A stretch of 64,000 nt of DNA, from assembly GCF_002284575.1 (NCBI RefSeq), contig NZ_NPKJ01000053.1:310001-374000 (forward strand). Reading direction: 5' to 3'. Origin of the DNA: Mesorhizobium temperatum. GTDB lineage: Bacteria; Pseudomonadota; Alphaproteobacteria; Rhizobiales; Rhizobiaceae. Both the position numbers and the translations under genes were made by a program. Shown piece by piece: positions 8,090 to 17,381 of this stretch; positions within the stretch are counted from its first letter, which is position 1, and each line of letters begins with the position of its first letter. Below the pieces are notes generated by a model that made no database searches, was not told where the DNA came from, and saw nothing but the letters and a program-made list of their open reading frames with translations.

Positions 8090-8893
8090 TCAGTTCCTAC
8101 TTCGCGGAGTTGGGAAATGCTTTTCAAGCCAGGTTCGCCACCTTGGCTCCTCCCGTTTTGCAATGCTCGCTGCATCGTCGCCAAAGAGGAAAAACCGCAC
8201 GGACAGGTATGTCATCCCGCCCATCGGCAAGGCGAAGAGGTGCGCGAAGCCCGGCGCGGGCTGGTCCAGCCGGACCACCAGCTCGGGATGGTCTTGCGGC
8301 CCTGTTCGTTCGACGACGCCCTCGAATGCCTGCGTGCCCGAAGCCACGCGCCGTTGTTCAGTCGCATTCGCCAGGCCCAAGGGTTCAACCAGCTTTCGCC
8401 ATGCATCAGCTAAAGGTTCAGAGGACGGGACCAAGACCTGAAAAGCCGAGCCGTGCTGCCCGGGAAAATGCGTGAGGTAGAGGCGGAGCAGGCGGAAGAA
8501 GGAGATCCATCCGTAGCTGTGGGCCTCGAACTGATCATCCCAATCATCGGAAGTCGCGAACCAGCGATGGACCACGCGAACGGTGCAAACCCCGCCGGAC
8601 TTTGCCTCGACAATCCATTCCGTCGCTACCGTTCCCGGCTCACCCGGTGCTTCTGCGACAAACCGCTTGGGCGGCTCCCAAGCTGTGATGGTGGCGACTG
8701 CATCCATGCTTCCATCGGCAGCGAAATGCGAAACGGTGGTTCCTCCGATGCGGCCTTCGAGTTCGCTCGGCACGAACCATTGAGATATTCCAGGTCCCGT
8801 TGCGATCGCGTTCCAGACGTCCTCCGGTGTACCGGGGACATCCACTTGCGCCTCGACCGAGCGATTGCCGGCCGCATCTTTTTTCACTGGCAT
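8090..8893 (-). CDS. SRPBCC/AHSA1-like domain protein
   Basis: 267 aa. Residues 12-140 show the START-like AHSA1 pattern found in bacterial activator-of-Hsp90 homologues (VDVPGTPEDVWNAIATGPGISQWF, ITAWEPPKRFVAE, VVHRW). The remaining half is a second region with weaker resemblance to the same fold. Such proteins are hydrophobic ligand binders that are often co-encoded with an ArsR-like repressor. That is the case here: its start overlaps the stop of the upstream HTH gene by 10 bp, implying translational coupling. Ligand unknown. The 213 bp between its end and the preceding convergent gene show nothing I recognise. Confidence 0.82.
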   Translation of the reverse strand: MPVKKDAAGNRSVEAQVDVPGTPEDVWNAIATGPGISQWFVPSELEGRIGGTTVSHFAADGSMDAVATITAWEPPKRFVAEAPGEPGTVATEWIVEAKSGGVCTVRVVHRWFATSDDWDDQFEAHSYGWISFFRLLRLYLTHFPGQHGSAFQVLVPSSEPLADAWRKLVEPLGLANATEQRRVASGTQAFEGVVERTGPQDHPELVVRLDQPAPGFAHLFALPMGGMTYLSVRFFLFGDDAASIAKREEPRWRTWLEKHFPTPRSRN

Positions 8894-9492
8894 TGAACGT
8901 CCTTTCCTTGCGGATTGGCTGGTGAAGGATGCGCCGTCACGACAAGGCGATGGGACCGTCCCTGCGGCGCGGTTTCGTCGTGATAGCGTGCCGCCAGCGT
9001 GGTGATGGCCTCGGTCAATTCACGCGTGAACGAGGCGCGGTCGGCGGCGGAGCGGAAGCGGATTTCGGTGTCGATCGCCAAGGTCGCCAGGCGCTTGCCG
9101 GCATCCGTGGCGGCGCGCTGGAGGGCCCCGATCTCCCGCACCAGCCGAGCGCCGAGCGCGATGAGGTAGCTCGCCGACAGGCGGTCCGGGGTGCGGTCCG
9201 GATCGGCGCCGACCGGACCCAGTGCGCTCGTCGAGACGACATAGCTTGTGGCGCTCGCCACCATGAGCCGCTCCGTCAGGCCACCCCACTTCCGCGTGTC
9301 TGCAACTTGGACAAGCCCGTGCTCCTCCAGAGCATGCAGGTGGTAATTGATCTTCTGCCGCTTGAGACCGAGCCGTGTGGCGAGGGTAGCGGCCGAGGCG
9401 GGCTCCCGCAGTTCCGAGAGGAGCTGACTCCGAACGGGCTCCAACGCGGCGGCGGCCGCGCTCGGCCGATCTATGACTTCGATATCGAGCAT
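8884..9492 (-). CDS. Winged-helix (ArsR-like) transcriptional regulator
   Basis: 202 aa. The N-terminal half is a winged helix: EPVRSQLLSELREP, then AATLATRLGLKRQKINYHLHALEEHGLVQV. The C-terminal half is a less conserved alpha-helical region with TRELTEAITTLAARYHDE. The ATG at 9492 has GAGGG five bases upstream and begins just before the conserved helices; the frame stays open to 9810, but that extension crosses the operator region. It is first in an operon with the SRPBCC gene (10-bp overlap). The inverted repeats at 9503-9549 immediately upstream suggest autoregulation. Confidence 0.84.
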   Translation of the reverse strand: MLDIEVIDRPSAAAAALEPVRSQLLSELREPASAATLATRLGLKRQKINYHLHALEEHGLVQVADTRKWGGLTERLMVASATSYVVSTSALGPVGADPDRTPDRLSASYLIALGARLVREIGALQRAATDAGKRLATLAIDTEIRFRSAADRASFTRELTEAITTLAARYHDETAPQGRSHRLVVTAHPSPANPQGKDVQCQ

Positions 9493-9502
9493 ACAGCCCT
9501 CA

Positions 9503-9549
9503 CATTGACAAGCTTTCCTGTCAATGCGGTTGACGAGTATATTTGTCAA
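9503..9549. promoter_or_regulatory. Operator-like cluster of TTGAC/TGTCA half-sites
   Basis: A perfect inverted repeat, CATTGACA (9503-9510) and TGTCAATG (9519-9526) with an 8-nt spacer, is followed by a second pair, TTGAC (9530-9534) and GTCAA (9545-9549). The cluster starts 11 bp upstream of the winged-helix regulator start and also lies upstream of the divergent GFA gene. Probable binding site for the regulator, possibly overlapping a TTGACA-type -35 box. Confidence 0.65.
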
Positions 9550-9733
9550 GAGCGAAAGGATCGCTTCGTCCCAATAAGCCGACGCTCCCAAACGGCATGC
9601 GACTGCAGCGAGCGACCTATCTGTCGCCAACAACGAGAAGACGACGCATCCCCCCGCCCGCAGCGGGGCAATTGCAATGACAGTGCCGTTCGTTGTAGCC
9701 ATTGCGACCGCTTGATTTTGGAGGAGATGCAGC

Positions 9734-10126
9734 ATGGACCGATTCACTGGCGGTTGCCTGTGCGGCGACGTCCGAATTGTGGCGTCGGGACTCCCATACC
9801 GGGTCGGCATTTGTCATTGTCTCGACTGCCGCAAGCATCATGGCGCCCTTTTTCACGCTTCCGCGGTGTTCCCCCAAGATGCGGTGACGATCGAAGGCGA
9901 GACGCGCGACTACGCCGGGCGGTTTTTCTGTCCCCGCTGCGGCTCGACCGTTTTCGGACGCACCGCAGACGAAATCGAAGTGAACCTGGGATCCCTGGAC
10001 GCCCCTGACCAACTGATGCCAACCTACGAAAGCTGGATCATCCGTCGCGAGTCCTGGTTGCCGCCGTTTCCGCTCACGAGACGATACGAGCGTGACCGTG
10101 ACGCCACGAGTCGCTTTGAGGAATAG
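9734..10126 (+). CDS. GFA family (CENP-V/Gfa fold) zinc protein
   Basis: 130 aa, glutathione-dependent formaldehyde-activating family. Zinc-binding motifs are visible: GGCLCGDVRI near the N-terminus, CHCLDCRKHHGALF, and FFCPRCGSTVFGR. The family fold binds glutathione or zinc and is often annotated as formaldehyde-detoxifying, but most members are uncharacterised and the original activity is disputed. A strong GGAGGAG lies 6 nt before the ATG. It is divergent from the winged-helix/SRPBCC operon and may share its control region. Confidence 0.88.
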   Translation: MDRFTGGCLCGDVRIVASGLPYRVGICHCLDCRKHHGALFHASAVFPQDAVTIEGETRDYAGRFFCPRCGSTVFGRTADEIEVNLGSLDAPDQLMPTYESWIIRRESWLPPFPLTRRYERDRDATSRFEE

Positions 10127-10170
10127 TCGCACGAACGGTGCGAAAGCGTTGGGATGTCACGCCGGCAACG

Positions 10171-11679
10171 TCACTCCGGAAGACCGGCCTTGCGGAAGCC
10201 ATCAACGAAATGCTCGAGCGTCGCGGCGTCGCGGAATGGCTCCGTCGCGGCCCAGTGGCGCGTGGTGAAATGCGGGTTGCCGACGAGGAACAGTTCGGCC
10301 TCTGCGCGCGCCTCGTCGAGCCGGCCCAGTTGGGCAAGGCTTGCCGCCAGGAAACGGCGTGAGCTCGTACGATAAGTCTCGTCCCTGCGCAGTGTCTCGA
10401 CAGCGGCTTCGTATTCGCCGGCCGCATATTGCGCCTGGCCGAGCGCCAGATAGTACCAACTTGCCGGAAACGGGTTCAGCCGGAACGCCTTGCGAATGTG
10501 CTCAAGGCCCTCCTCGACCCGTCCGGCCAGGACCGCGATGTCGGATAATGCCGCCCAGGCATCGGCCTCGTTCGGGTCGAGCTCGATCGCCTTGGCGAAT
10601 TCCGCATCCGCCTCGGCGAAGCTGCGCTCATAGGCAAGCAGGTAAGCCAAAACCCAGCGGCAGCCGGCATCGTTGGGGTCGATCGCCACGGCTTTGCGCG
10701 CCAGTTCCAAAGCAACGCTACGGGACGTTTCGGTTGGTCCGCCGGAATGCACCCATCCCATCCAGTGGTTCATGGCAAGCCAGCGATATGCCTCGGCATA
10801 TTCCGGATCGAGCGAAACCGCGCGGGTGAGCATCAGATGCGCTTCGCGCGCCGTCTGCGGCGAATCATCCATCAGCTTGCGCGCCCGCACGCAGAGATCG
10901 TAAGCCTCGAGATTTTTGGGCCGATTGCGTGGCGGCGGTGCGCGCAGCCTGCCGAGCAACGCCTCGACGATCTTGCCGGTGACCTCGTCCTGAACGGCAA
11001 AAATATCTTCCAGGCTGCGATCGAAGCGTTCCGCCCACAGATGATCGCCACTCACCGCGTCGACCAGCTGGGCGTTGATGCGCACGCGCCCTGCAGCACG
11101 TCGCGCGCTCCCCTCCAGCAGGTAGTGCACGCCGAGGTCCTGTGCGATATCGCGCACGTCCATCGCCTTTCCTTTATAGGCAAAGGCCGAGTTGCGTGCG
11201 ATGACGAACAGGCCGGAGATCCTGGACAGGTCGGTGATCAGGTCTTCGGTCAACCCATCCGCGAAGGATTCCTGCTCGGGATCGGTGCTGACATTAACGA
11301 AGGGCAGCACGGCTATCGATGGTTTGCCGGGCAGCGGCAAAGATTTTCGCTTCGCGCCACCGAGCTGTTCGACGGCCCCCGTGAAGCGGTAGCCGACGCG
11401 CGGAACCGTAGCGATCCATTCACCGCCGTCGGCGGCCGGACCAAGCAGCTTCCGCAGCAACGCGATCTGGACCGTGAGGTTGCCTTCCTCGACGGCCGTG
11501 CCCGGCCACGCCGCGTCCATCAACTCGGCCTTCTCAAGGATTTCGCCGGGCCGTCCAACGAGCGCGCCAAGCAGCTTTATCCCGCGGTAGCCAACGGCAA
11601 CCGGGACATCGTTGCGAAGCAGCGTTCCCGCACCGGAATCAAGCACGAACGGACCAAAGGCAAAGCGCGATCCCTGCAT
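10171..11679 (-). CDS. OmpR-type winged-helix regulator with AfsR/CadC-like TPR module
   Basis: 502 aa. Residues 5-103 form an OmpR/PhoB-type DNA-binding domain (FGPFVLDSGAGTLLRND, wing IATVPRVGYRF). Residues 118-245 form the module PSIAVLPFVNVSTDPEQ with FADGLTEDLITDLSRI, and LLEGSARR and LVDAVSGDHLWAERFDR. The C-terminal half is a series of tetratricopeptide repeats. There is no membrane segment, so it is probably cytoplasmic. The middle module and TPRs closely parallel those in the cyclase protein at 19487-21358. Target genes and signal are unknown. Confidence 0.85.
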   Translation of the reverse strand: MQGSRFAFGPFVLDSGAGTLLRNDVPVAVGYRGIKLLGALVGRPGEILEKAELMDAAWPGTAVEEGNLTVQIALLRKLLGPAADGGEWIATVPRVGYRFTGAVEQLGGAKRKSLPLPGKPSIAVLPFVNVSTDPEQESFADGLTEDLITDLSRISGLFVIARNSAFAYKGKAMDVRDIAQDLGVHYLLEGSARRAAGRVRINAQLVDAVSGDHLWAERFDRSLEDIFAVQDEVTGKIVEALLGRLRAPPPRNRPKNLEAYDLCVRARKLMDDSPQTAREAHLMLTRAVSLDPEYAEAYRWLAMNHWMGWVHSGGPTETSRSVALELARKAVAIDPNDAGCRWVLAYLLAYERSFAEADAEFAKAIELDPNEADAWAALSDIAVLAGRVEEGLEHIRKAFRLNPFPASWYYLALGQAQYAAGEYEAAVETLRRDETYRTSSRRFLAASLAQLGRLDEARAEAELFLVGNPHFTTRHWAATEPFRDAATLEHFVDGFRKAGLPE

Positions 11680-11814
11680 GCGACCTATCTATAGTCCGTT
11701 TGGAAGTTTTTAGAACTATTTGGGAGGGCTTAATTACGACGCTGTTCGTATCCTGCAGAATTCAACCTCTTTCAGGTCGAGGGTCCCCGGACCTTCAAAC
11801 CTATGGAGGTTGCT

Positions 11815-12060
11815 ATGAACGATATCCTTGCATCAGCCCCGCATCAGGCAGCGCGGCGGGGAATGCCCGTGCGGCCGGCGGAAATGTCGCGTCGGCACCT
11901 GACGACCCTGCGAAGCATTGTCGCGGCCTGGGGCGAGCGGAAACGCTTTCGCTGGGAACTTGAGCAAATGTCGAAGGACAATCCTCATTTGATCGACGAT
12001 ATCGGTCTGACGAGACGGCAGGTCGAGGCAGAGATCGCCAAGCCCTTCTGGCGGCGATAA
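11815..12060 (+). CDS. DUF1127 family small protein
   Basis: 81 aa, basic protein. The C-terminal motif, LEQMSKDNPHLIDDIGLTRRQVEAEIAKPFWRR, is split here as NPHLIDDIGLTRRQ followed by AEIAKPFW, and is the DUF1127 signature. Alphaproteobacterial DUF1127 proteins have been linked to RNA turnover and phosphate or stress adaptation. The ATG at 11815 has a perfectly placed GGAGG five bases upstream. It is monocistronic. Confidence 0.86.
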   Translation: MNDILASAPHQAARRGMPVRPAEMSRRHLTTLRSIVAAWGERKRFRWELEQMSKDNPHLIDDIGLTRRQVEAEIAKPFWRR

Positions 12061-12278
12061 TCCTCGTCGCCGCAAGGTCGCGAAGCCCATACCGTCATCC
12101 TCGTTCTTGGTACGCCAAAAGCACCTCGGAACGGTACTCGCTCGCGCCGGTCGCCGCGCGGACACTGACAAATAGCCGACCATAAGGAACACCGGCCACA
12201 CGCTCTTCGGCAACATCCGGAACTCTCGCCGCTCGTTTGAGTTGAGCTCCATTCCAGACAGCAAAACGGAATCTTGCC

Positions 12279-13163
12279 ATGAGCCTGCCCGCGCAACGCC
12301 GAATGCGTCTCTCCGGTGGAACCGAGCTCGCCTACGTCACTGCGGGCGATCCATCCAACCCCGCTTTGCTCCTCCTGCATGGGTTTCCCAGCTCGGCACG
12401 TTCATTCCGTGACGTGATTCCCGGACTGGCGGGCGCAACCTATGTGATCGCGCCCGACCTCCCGGGCCATGGCCAGTCCGACGTTCCACCGACACCCTCC
12501 TTCGCCGCGATCAGCGAGGCAATTTCCGAATTGCTGGCCCACCTCGTGATCGGGCGCCGCTTCATCTACATTCATGACTGGGGCGCCGCCGTGGGCCTGC
12601 AGATCGCCATGCAAGCGCCCGAGCTGGTTTCGGGCCTCATCATCCAGAACGCAAACGCGCATCGTACCGGCTTCGGCCCCCTGTGGGACGCCGCATTGAA
12701 GTTCTGGTCAGAACCGACAAAAGAGAACGAAGCGGCCGCGACCCCCGACCTGACCTTTGAATTCACGCGCGAGCAATATACCGGCGGTCTGCCGGAGGAG
12801 GTCGCCGCCACGATCAAAGGCGAGCCCTGGGTCGAGGACTGGAGGGTGATGAATCTTCCCGGCCGCATGGAGACCCACCGCGCGCTCATCGCCGATTATA
12901 AGAACCACGCCGCGCGTTTCGATGCGATCGCCGGCTATCTAGAAAAATGGCAACCGCCGGCGCTCATGCTGTGGGGTCGCCACGACCCGTGGTTCGACAT
13001 CGCCGAAACGCTGTCCTGGATGCAAGATCTGCCACGTATGGAGGTTCATATTTTCGACGGCGGGCATTTCCTGCTTGAGACGCATGCCGAACCAGCACTC
13101 TTCTTCATGATGGAGTTCATCAAGCGAACACAGAAGAGACTCACGCAGTTCCCGTCGCTTTAG
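12279..13163 (+). CDS. Alpha/beta hydrolase (haloalkane dehalogenase/epoxide hydrolase-like)
   Basis: 294 aa. The oxyanion region is LLLHGFPSSARSFRDVIPGL and the nucleophile elbow is IHDWGAAVG, where Asp replaces the usual Ser; this is typical of epoxide hydrolases and haloalkane dehalogenases. The late acid and base residues are visible as the WGRHDPWFD segment and the His of FDGGHFLLE. The reaction would be hydrolysis through a covalent ester at Asp. The substrate cannot be told. The upstream 218 bp show no recognisable signal. Confidence 0.86.
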   Translation: MSLPAQRRMRLSGGTELAYVTAGDPSNPALLLLHGFPSSARSFRDVIPGLAGATYVIAPDLPGHGQSDVPPTPSFAAISEAISELLAHLVIGRRFIYIHDWGAAVGLQIAMQAPELVSGLIIQNANAHRTGFGPLWDAALKFWSEPTKENEAAATPDLTFEFTREQYTGGLPEEVAATIKGEPWVEDWRVMNLPGRMETHRALIADYKNHAARFDAIAGYLEKWQPPALMLWGRHDPWFDIAETLSWMQDLPRMEVHIFDGGHFLLETHAEPALFFMMEFIKRTQKRLTQFPSL

Positions 13164-13216
13164 GCCCAACCCAAAACCAGACTTCAGCGGCGATTTCCAT
13201 CCGGCGAGTCGCGAGA

Positions 13217-13747
<531 letters not shown>

Positions 13748-13906
13748 ACCCGCCTCCTTTCCTTACGCGGCACATCCGCGCGGTTCTGACTGCGTTATGC
13801 AATCGGTTGTAAGCTAGATCGACTGATGGCGATCGACAGAAGCGAGAAATCATGCCGGACCTCCTTCTGCACTACGATTGCCCGGATTGCTGCCTCTTTG
13901 AACCAG

Positions 13907-14809
13907 TTAAGGTTCTTTCTTACGCAAGTCCTTCACGACATCGAGAAAAGCTCGCAGTGCCGGCGGCACCGCTCGATGTCCGGGATAGTAGACCGCGACC
14001 CCATCCGGAGCGGGCATCCATGCGGTCAGGACCTTACGCAGCCGGCCATCGGACATGGCCGCTTCGGCGGCCCAATCCGCCACATAGGCGATGCCCAGAC
14101 CCTCTATTGCGGCTTCGACCATCAGTTCCTCGTCATCGAGGACGATGGAGCCGTTTGCGTCGATCACGAGTTCCTGGCCGGCGCGTTCGAACTCCCATCG
14201 ATAGAATTTGCCGCTGGGCATACGATGGCCGATGCAATGGTGGCGTTGCAATTCCTCGGGCGTTCCCGGGTCGCCGAAGCGATCGAGATAGGCGGGCGAG
14301 GCGACACAGATGAACGTCAACGAGCGTGCAAACGGCACGGCGATCATGTCCTTGGGGACCGATCCGAGGAGGCGCACGCCGGCATCGAACCCGCTGGACA
14401 CGATATCGATGAGCCGCCCCTCGACGACGATGTCCACGGTCACGTCCGGATGGCGCTCCGCCATCTGCGGAAGAACCCAGCGAACGAGAAGCCCGGCTAC
14501 CAATCGCGGTGCGTTGATGCGGACCGTGCCCGCGACATTGCCCCGGAACCCCGCGACGCTGTCAAGCGCCTCGTCCAGCGAGGCGAGCGCCGGCCGAAGG
14601 CGATCGAGCAACCGGAACCCGGCTTCTGTCGGCGAGACGCTGCGTGTGGTGCGGTTCAGAAGGCGCACGCCCATGCGTTCCTCGAGCGCACGCATCGCAT
14701 GGCTCAATGTGGAAGGTGCCGTGCCGATCTCGTCCGCTGCGCGGCGGAAGCTGCGGTGTGTGGCAACGGCCACGAAGGCGGTGAGATCGTTGAGCGACGG
14801 GCGGGGCAT
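13907..14809 (-). CDS. LysR family transcriptional regulator
   Basis: 300 aa LTTR. The N-terminal HTH is RPSLNDLTAFVAVATHRSFRRAADEIGTAPSTLSHAMRALEERMG, shown in full only across residues 3-47; the rest is the ligand-binding domain, with the PTEAGFRLLDRLRPAL linker. It is transcribed away from the SDR gene at 14907 across a 97-bp gap, the classic arrangement in which the LysR protein activates the neighbour and represses itself. The effector is unknown. Confidence 0.92.
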   Translation of the reverse strand: MPRPSLNDLTAFVAVATHRSFRRAADEIGTAPSTLSHAMRALEERMGVRLLNRTTRSVSPTEAGFRLLDRLRPALASLDEALDSVAGFRGNVAGTVRINAPRLVAGLLVRWVLPQMAERHPDVTVDIVVEGRLIDIVSSGFDAGVRLLGSVPKDMIAVPFARSLTFICVASPAYLDRFGDPGTPEELQRHHCIGHRMPSGKFYRWEFERAGQELVIDANGSIVLDDEELMVEAAIEGLGIAYVADWAAEAAMSDGRLRKVLTAWMPAPDGVAVYYPGHRAVPPALRAFLDVVKDLRKKEP

Positions 14810-14906
14810 TGATGGGGATTTTGCATCATCTTATGCCGATTTCAACGGCTAATGCGCGCAATGCGATTGCCCTATCTCCTGCCTGGATCAATTGGAGATA
14901 TGAGAA

Positions 14907-15755
14907 ATGGAAAAGACCTGGCTCATAACGGGTGTGTCGTCCGGTCTAGGCCGGCTGCTGGCGGAGAAAGCCCTGATCAGGGGAGACCGCGTCGTCGGTG
15001 CCAGCCGCAGCGAGGACGCACTTCCCGACCTGCGTGCACGCTACCCCGAACGGCTCCGCATCGTCGCAATGGACCTCAAGGACCAGAGCTCGGTCCACGC
15101 CGCGGTCGACCGCGCCTTCGCCGCATCCGCTCGGATCGACATCGTCGTCAGCAATGCTGGCTATGGCCTGCTCGGCGCGGCGGAAGAGGCTGGCGATGTG
15201 CAGGTTCGGGACATCATCGACACCAATCTCATCGGCTCGATCGCACTCATCCGGGCGGCGTTGCCGCATCTGCGCAGCCAGGGTGGCGGCCGGATTCTAC
15301 AGGTATCGAGCGAGGGAGGCCAGATCGCCTATCCGGCTTTCAGCCTCTATCACGCGACCAAGTGGGGTATCGAGGGGTTCGTCGAGTCCGTGGCACAGGA
15401 GGCTGCTCCCTTCGGCATCGAGTTCACCCTTGTGGAACCTGGGCCAGCGCGGACCGGGTTTGGCGGCAATCTCGCGCGGACCAAGCCGCTCGCGGCCTAT
15501 GAGGGAACACCCGCCGGTCAGATCCGCGAGGCGCTCCGTGTCTCATGGGTGATCAAGGGCGACCCCGACCGCATGACGGACGCAATGATCAGGCTTGCCG
15601 ATCAGGATGGTCCGCTTCCGAAGCGGCTGGTGCTCGGTGCCGAGGCCTATGCCGGCATCCGCAAGGCACTCGGCGGGCGCATCGAGGAGCTCGATCGGCA
15701 GAAGGACATCGCCGTCGCGGCGGATTTCACGGACGAGGAGTTGGTGTGGCTGTGA
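14907..15755 (+). CDS. SDR family NAD(P)-dependent oxidoreductase
   Basis: 282 aa classical short-chain dehydrogenase. The cofactor motif is TGVSSGLGR near residue 9, followed by NAGYGLLG, a Ser in QVSSEGGQIA, and the catalytic YHATKWG (Tyr/Lys). Sequence style (SRSEDALPDL, FVESVAQEAAPFGIEFTLVEPGPARTGF) places it with the oxidoreductases frequently regulated by an adjacent LysR gene. It is followed 60 bp later by a RidA-family gene, probably in the same transcript. Confidence 0.9.
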   Translation: MEKTWLITGVSSGLGRLLAEKALIRGDRVVGASRSEDALPDLRARYPERLRIVAMDLKDQSSVHAAVDRAFAASARIDIVVSNAGYGLLGAAEEAGDVQVRDIIDTNLIGSIALIRAALPHLRSQGGGRILQVSSEGGQIAYPAFSLYHATKWGIEGFVESVAQEAAPFGIEFTLVEPGPARTGFGGNLARTKPLAAYEGTPAGQIREALRVSWVIKGDPDRMTDAMIRLADQDGPLPKRLVLGAEAYAGIRKALGGRIEELDRQKDIAVAADFTDEELVWL

Positions 15756-15815
15756 CCCACCGGCTCCGGCCCGCTGCTCGTGCCCACCTCTTGTCAAGAC
15801 AGAAAGGAACATCAG

Positions 15816-16238
15816 ATGCCTACACGTGACGCCATCTACCCGGCCAACCGGCACGCATTGTACGATATCCACCGCTATTCCGCAGCCATTCGGTCCGGCG
15901 ATCTTCTCTTCGTGTCGGGTCAGGTCGGGAGCCGTGAGGACGGCTCACCCGAGCCCGTATTCGAGGATCAGGTTCGACGGGCCTTCGCCAATCTGCGCGC
16001 TGTCTTGGCCGCCGCCGGGTGCAGCTTCGACGACGTCGTCGACGTCACCACGTTCCACACCGACCCGGACGAACAGATCGAGACAGTTCTGGCCGTCCGG
16101 GCGGAAGAGATCGGTGCACCTCCCTACCCGAACTGGACGGCAGTGGGCGTCAATTGGCTTGCGGGCTTCGATTTCGAGATCAAGGTCATCGCTCGCATCC
16201 CTTCGACGACGAGCAGTCATCCGGCGGACAAGCGCTGA
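15816..16238 (+). CDS. RidA family protein
   Basis: 140 aa YjgF/YER057c/UK114 family member. RidA proteins hydrolyse reactive enamines/imines to ketoacids or have related deaminase roles. Visible landmarks are DLLFVSGQVG near residue 30, DQVRRAFANLRAVLAAAG, DVVDVTTFHTD, and PYPNWTAVGVNWL near the end. The conserved arginine of the canonical RidA C-terminus (around ARIPSTT here) is present. The start at 15816 has AAAGGAAC upstream. It is likely co-transcribed with the preceding SDR gene. Confidence 0.87.
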   Translation: MPTRDAIYPANRHALYDIHRYSAAIRSGDLLFVSGQVGSREDGSPEPVFEDQVRRAFANLRAVLAAAGCSFDDVVDVTTFHTDPDEQIETVLAVRAEEIGAPPYPNWTAVGVNWLAGFDFEIKVIARIPSTTSSHPADKR

Positions 16239-16761
16239 TCGCTCGCCCTGCAGTTTCTGTATTGGCGATTGTACCCCGACGACGGCAGCGCGGAGCGCCC
16301 CAGCACGGGCTCGCGCGATGTCCGTCCAACGATGAATATGCGACCTTTGCCCTGGGCCAAAATACGTCATTCCGCCGCAAACGATCGAGCTTTTTCACCG
16401 CCGATCACCGCCCTTACTGGGCTTTCTCGCCTCTTGGCTATTTCGCGCGCCTCGCGCGGACGTAGTTCCAGCGGCAATTTTCGGTGTTGGCGTGGTGGAA
16501 ATGGCAAAATTGGCGCCAGCGTGGATGAAACCGATAACTACATTTCCGCTGGGGCACTCTGATATTCAGCCGTCGTTTCGCATCAGCTTCCGAGAGTATC
16601 CGGAGCCTGCCAAACCACTACGATCGTTCACTCGATTACACCGCGGCGGTCCTGCAAAATACCGCGCCTCTGAATTTGCCGATCTAGCCTCAACCCGTTC
16701 AAACGGCGACATAAATCCGCTTCGCTTCATCCGCGGAGCGGAAATTTATCCACATCCGGCG
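16239..16761. other. 523-bp gap with no recognised gene
   Basis: Lies between the convergent RidA and HxlR genes. Some reading frames are open here, but their translations match nothing I know and have no ribosome site. No strong hairpin terminator or repeat was seen. Confidence 0.5.
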
Positions 16762-17157
16762 CTACCCTCGCGCGGCTCCTTCCGCCGCGGTTCGGGCAGC
16801 CCGCGCCGCTCCGGCTTTCGCCTTTTCTGTCCGCTCCTGGTGCTTTTTGCCCCATTCCGCCAGCGGGGCGAGCGCCAGGTCGAGCTCGGCGCCTTCCGGC
16901 GTGACCGAATATTCGACGCGCGGCGGCACTTGGTGAAACACCTCGCGGTGGATGATGCCGTCCGCCTCCATCTCGCGCAGGTGCTGGATCAGCATCTTCT
17001 CGCTGATCTCCGGCTGCAGCCTCTTCAGTTCGCCGAAGCGGCAGGGTTGCGCCTGGTGGATCTGCCAGAGCAAAAGTGCCTTCCACTTACCGCCGATCAC
17101 CGCGAGCGCGGGACCCAATCCGCAACTGTCCGGCAGTTGTCTTTGTTTTTTTTCCAA
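16762..17157 (-). CDS. HxlR family winged-helix regulator
   Basis: 131 aa from a TTG at 17157 with GGAG six bases upstream, starting MEKKQRQLPDSCGLGPAL. The HxlR core follows: VIGGKWKALLLWQIHQAQPCRFGELKRL, with EISEKMLIQHLREMEADGII and VPPRVEYSVTPEGAEL. A longer frame runs to 17337 but would cross the promoter region and is basic, unstructured sequence with no family resemblance. The C-terminal tail is Ala/Lys-rich. HxlR proteins respond to aldehydes, quinones or redox stress and usually control the divergent gene, here the SDR at 17382. Confidence 0.84.
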   Translation of the reverse strand: MEKKQRQLPDSCGLGPALAVIGGKWKALLLWQIHQAQPCRFGELKRLQPEISEKMLIQHLREMEADGIIHREVFHQVPPRVEYSVTPEGAELDLALAPLAEWGKKHQERTEKAKAGAARAARTAAEGAARG

Positions 17158-17181
17158 GGAACTCTCCAATTCTGAGGTTCT

Positions 17182-17232
17182 GGTAGGTACCTTACTTTTT
17201 TGTCTGTACTTGCGCAATCGAAAGTACCTGCC
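17182..17232. promoter_or_regulatory. GTAC-centred inverted repeat between HxlR and SDR genes
   Basis: GGTAGGTACCTT (17182-17193) and AAAGTACCTGCC (17221-17232) form an inverted repeat with 10 of 12 positions matching. A third GTACT half-site sits between them near 17206. HxlR-family operators often centre on GTAC-type palindromes, and this is the only such cluster in the divergent intergenic region. Confidence 0.6.
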
Positions 17233-17381
17233 TAGCTTCGAGCAAGGACGCCGGAGCATGCAGGCAGAAGGCCAGCGGCAAGGCTTCCCCTGGGACAGTT
17301 TTCGCTCGCAAAAAGCGGCCGCTCCCGACAGTCTCAAACCGACACACCGCGGCGCCCTTCGCGCCGGGATAAGGAAGAATC

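Noticed and set aside
7891..8184. 97-codon minus-strand frame after the SRPBCC gene
   Set aside because: Overlaps the end of the SRPBCC gene in another frame and resembles nothing; no ribosome site.
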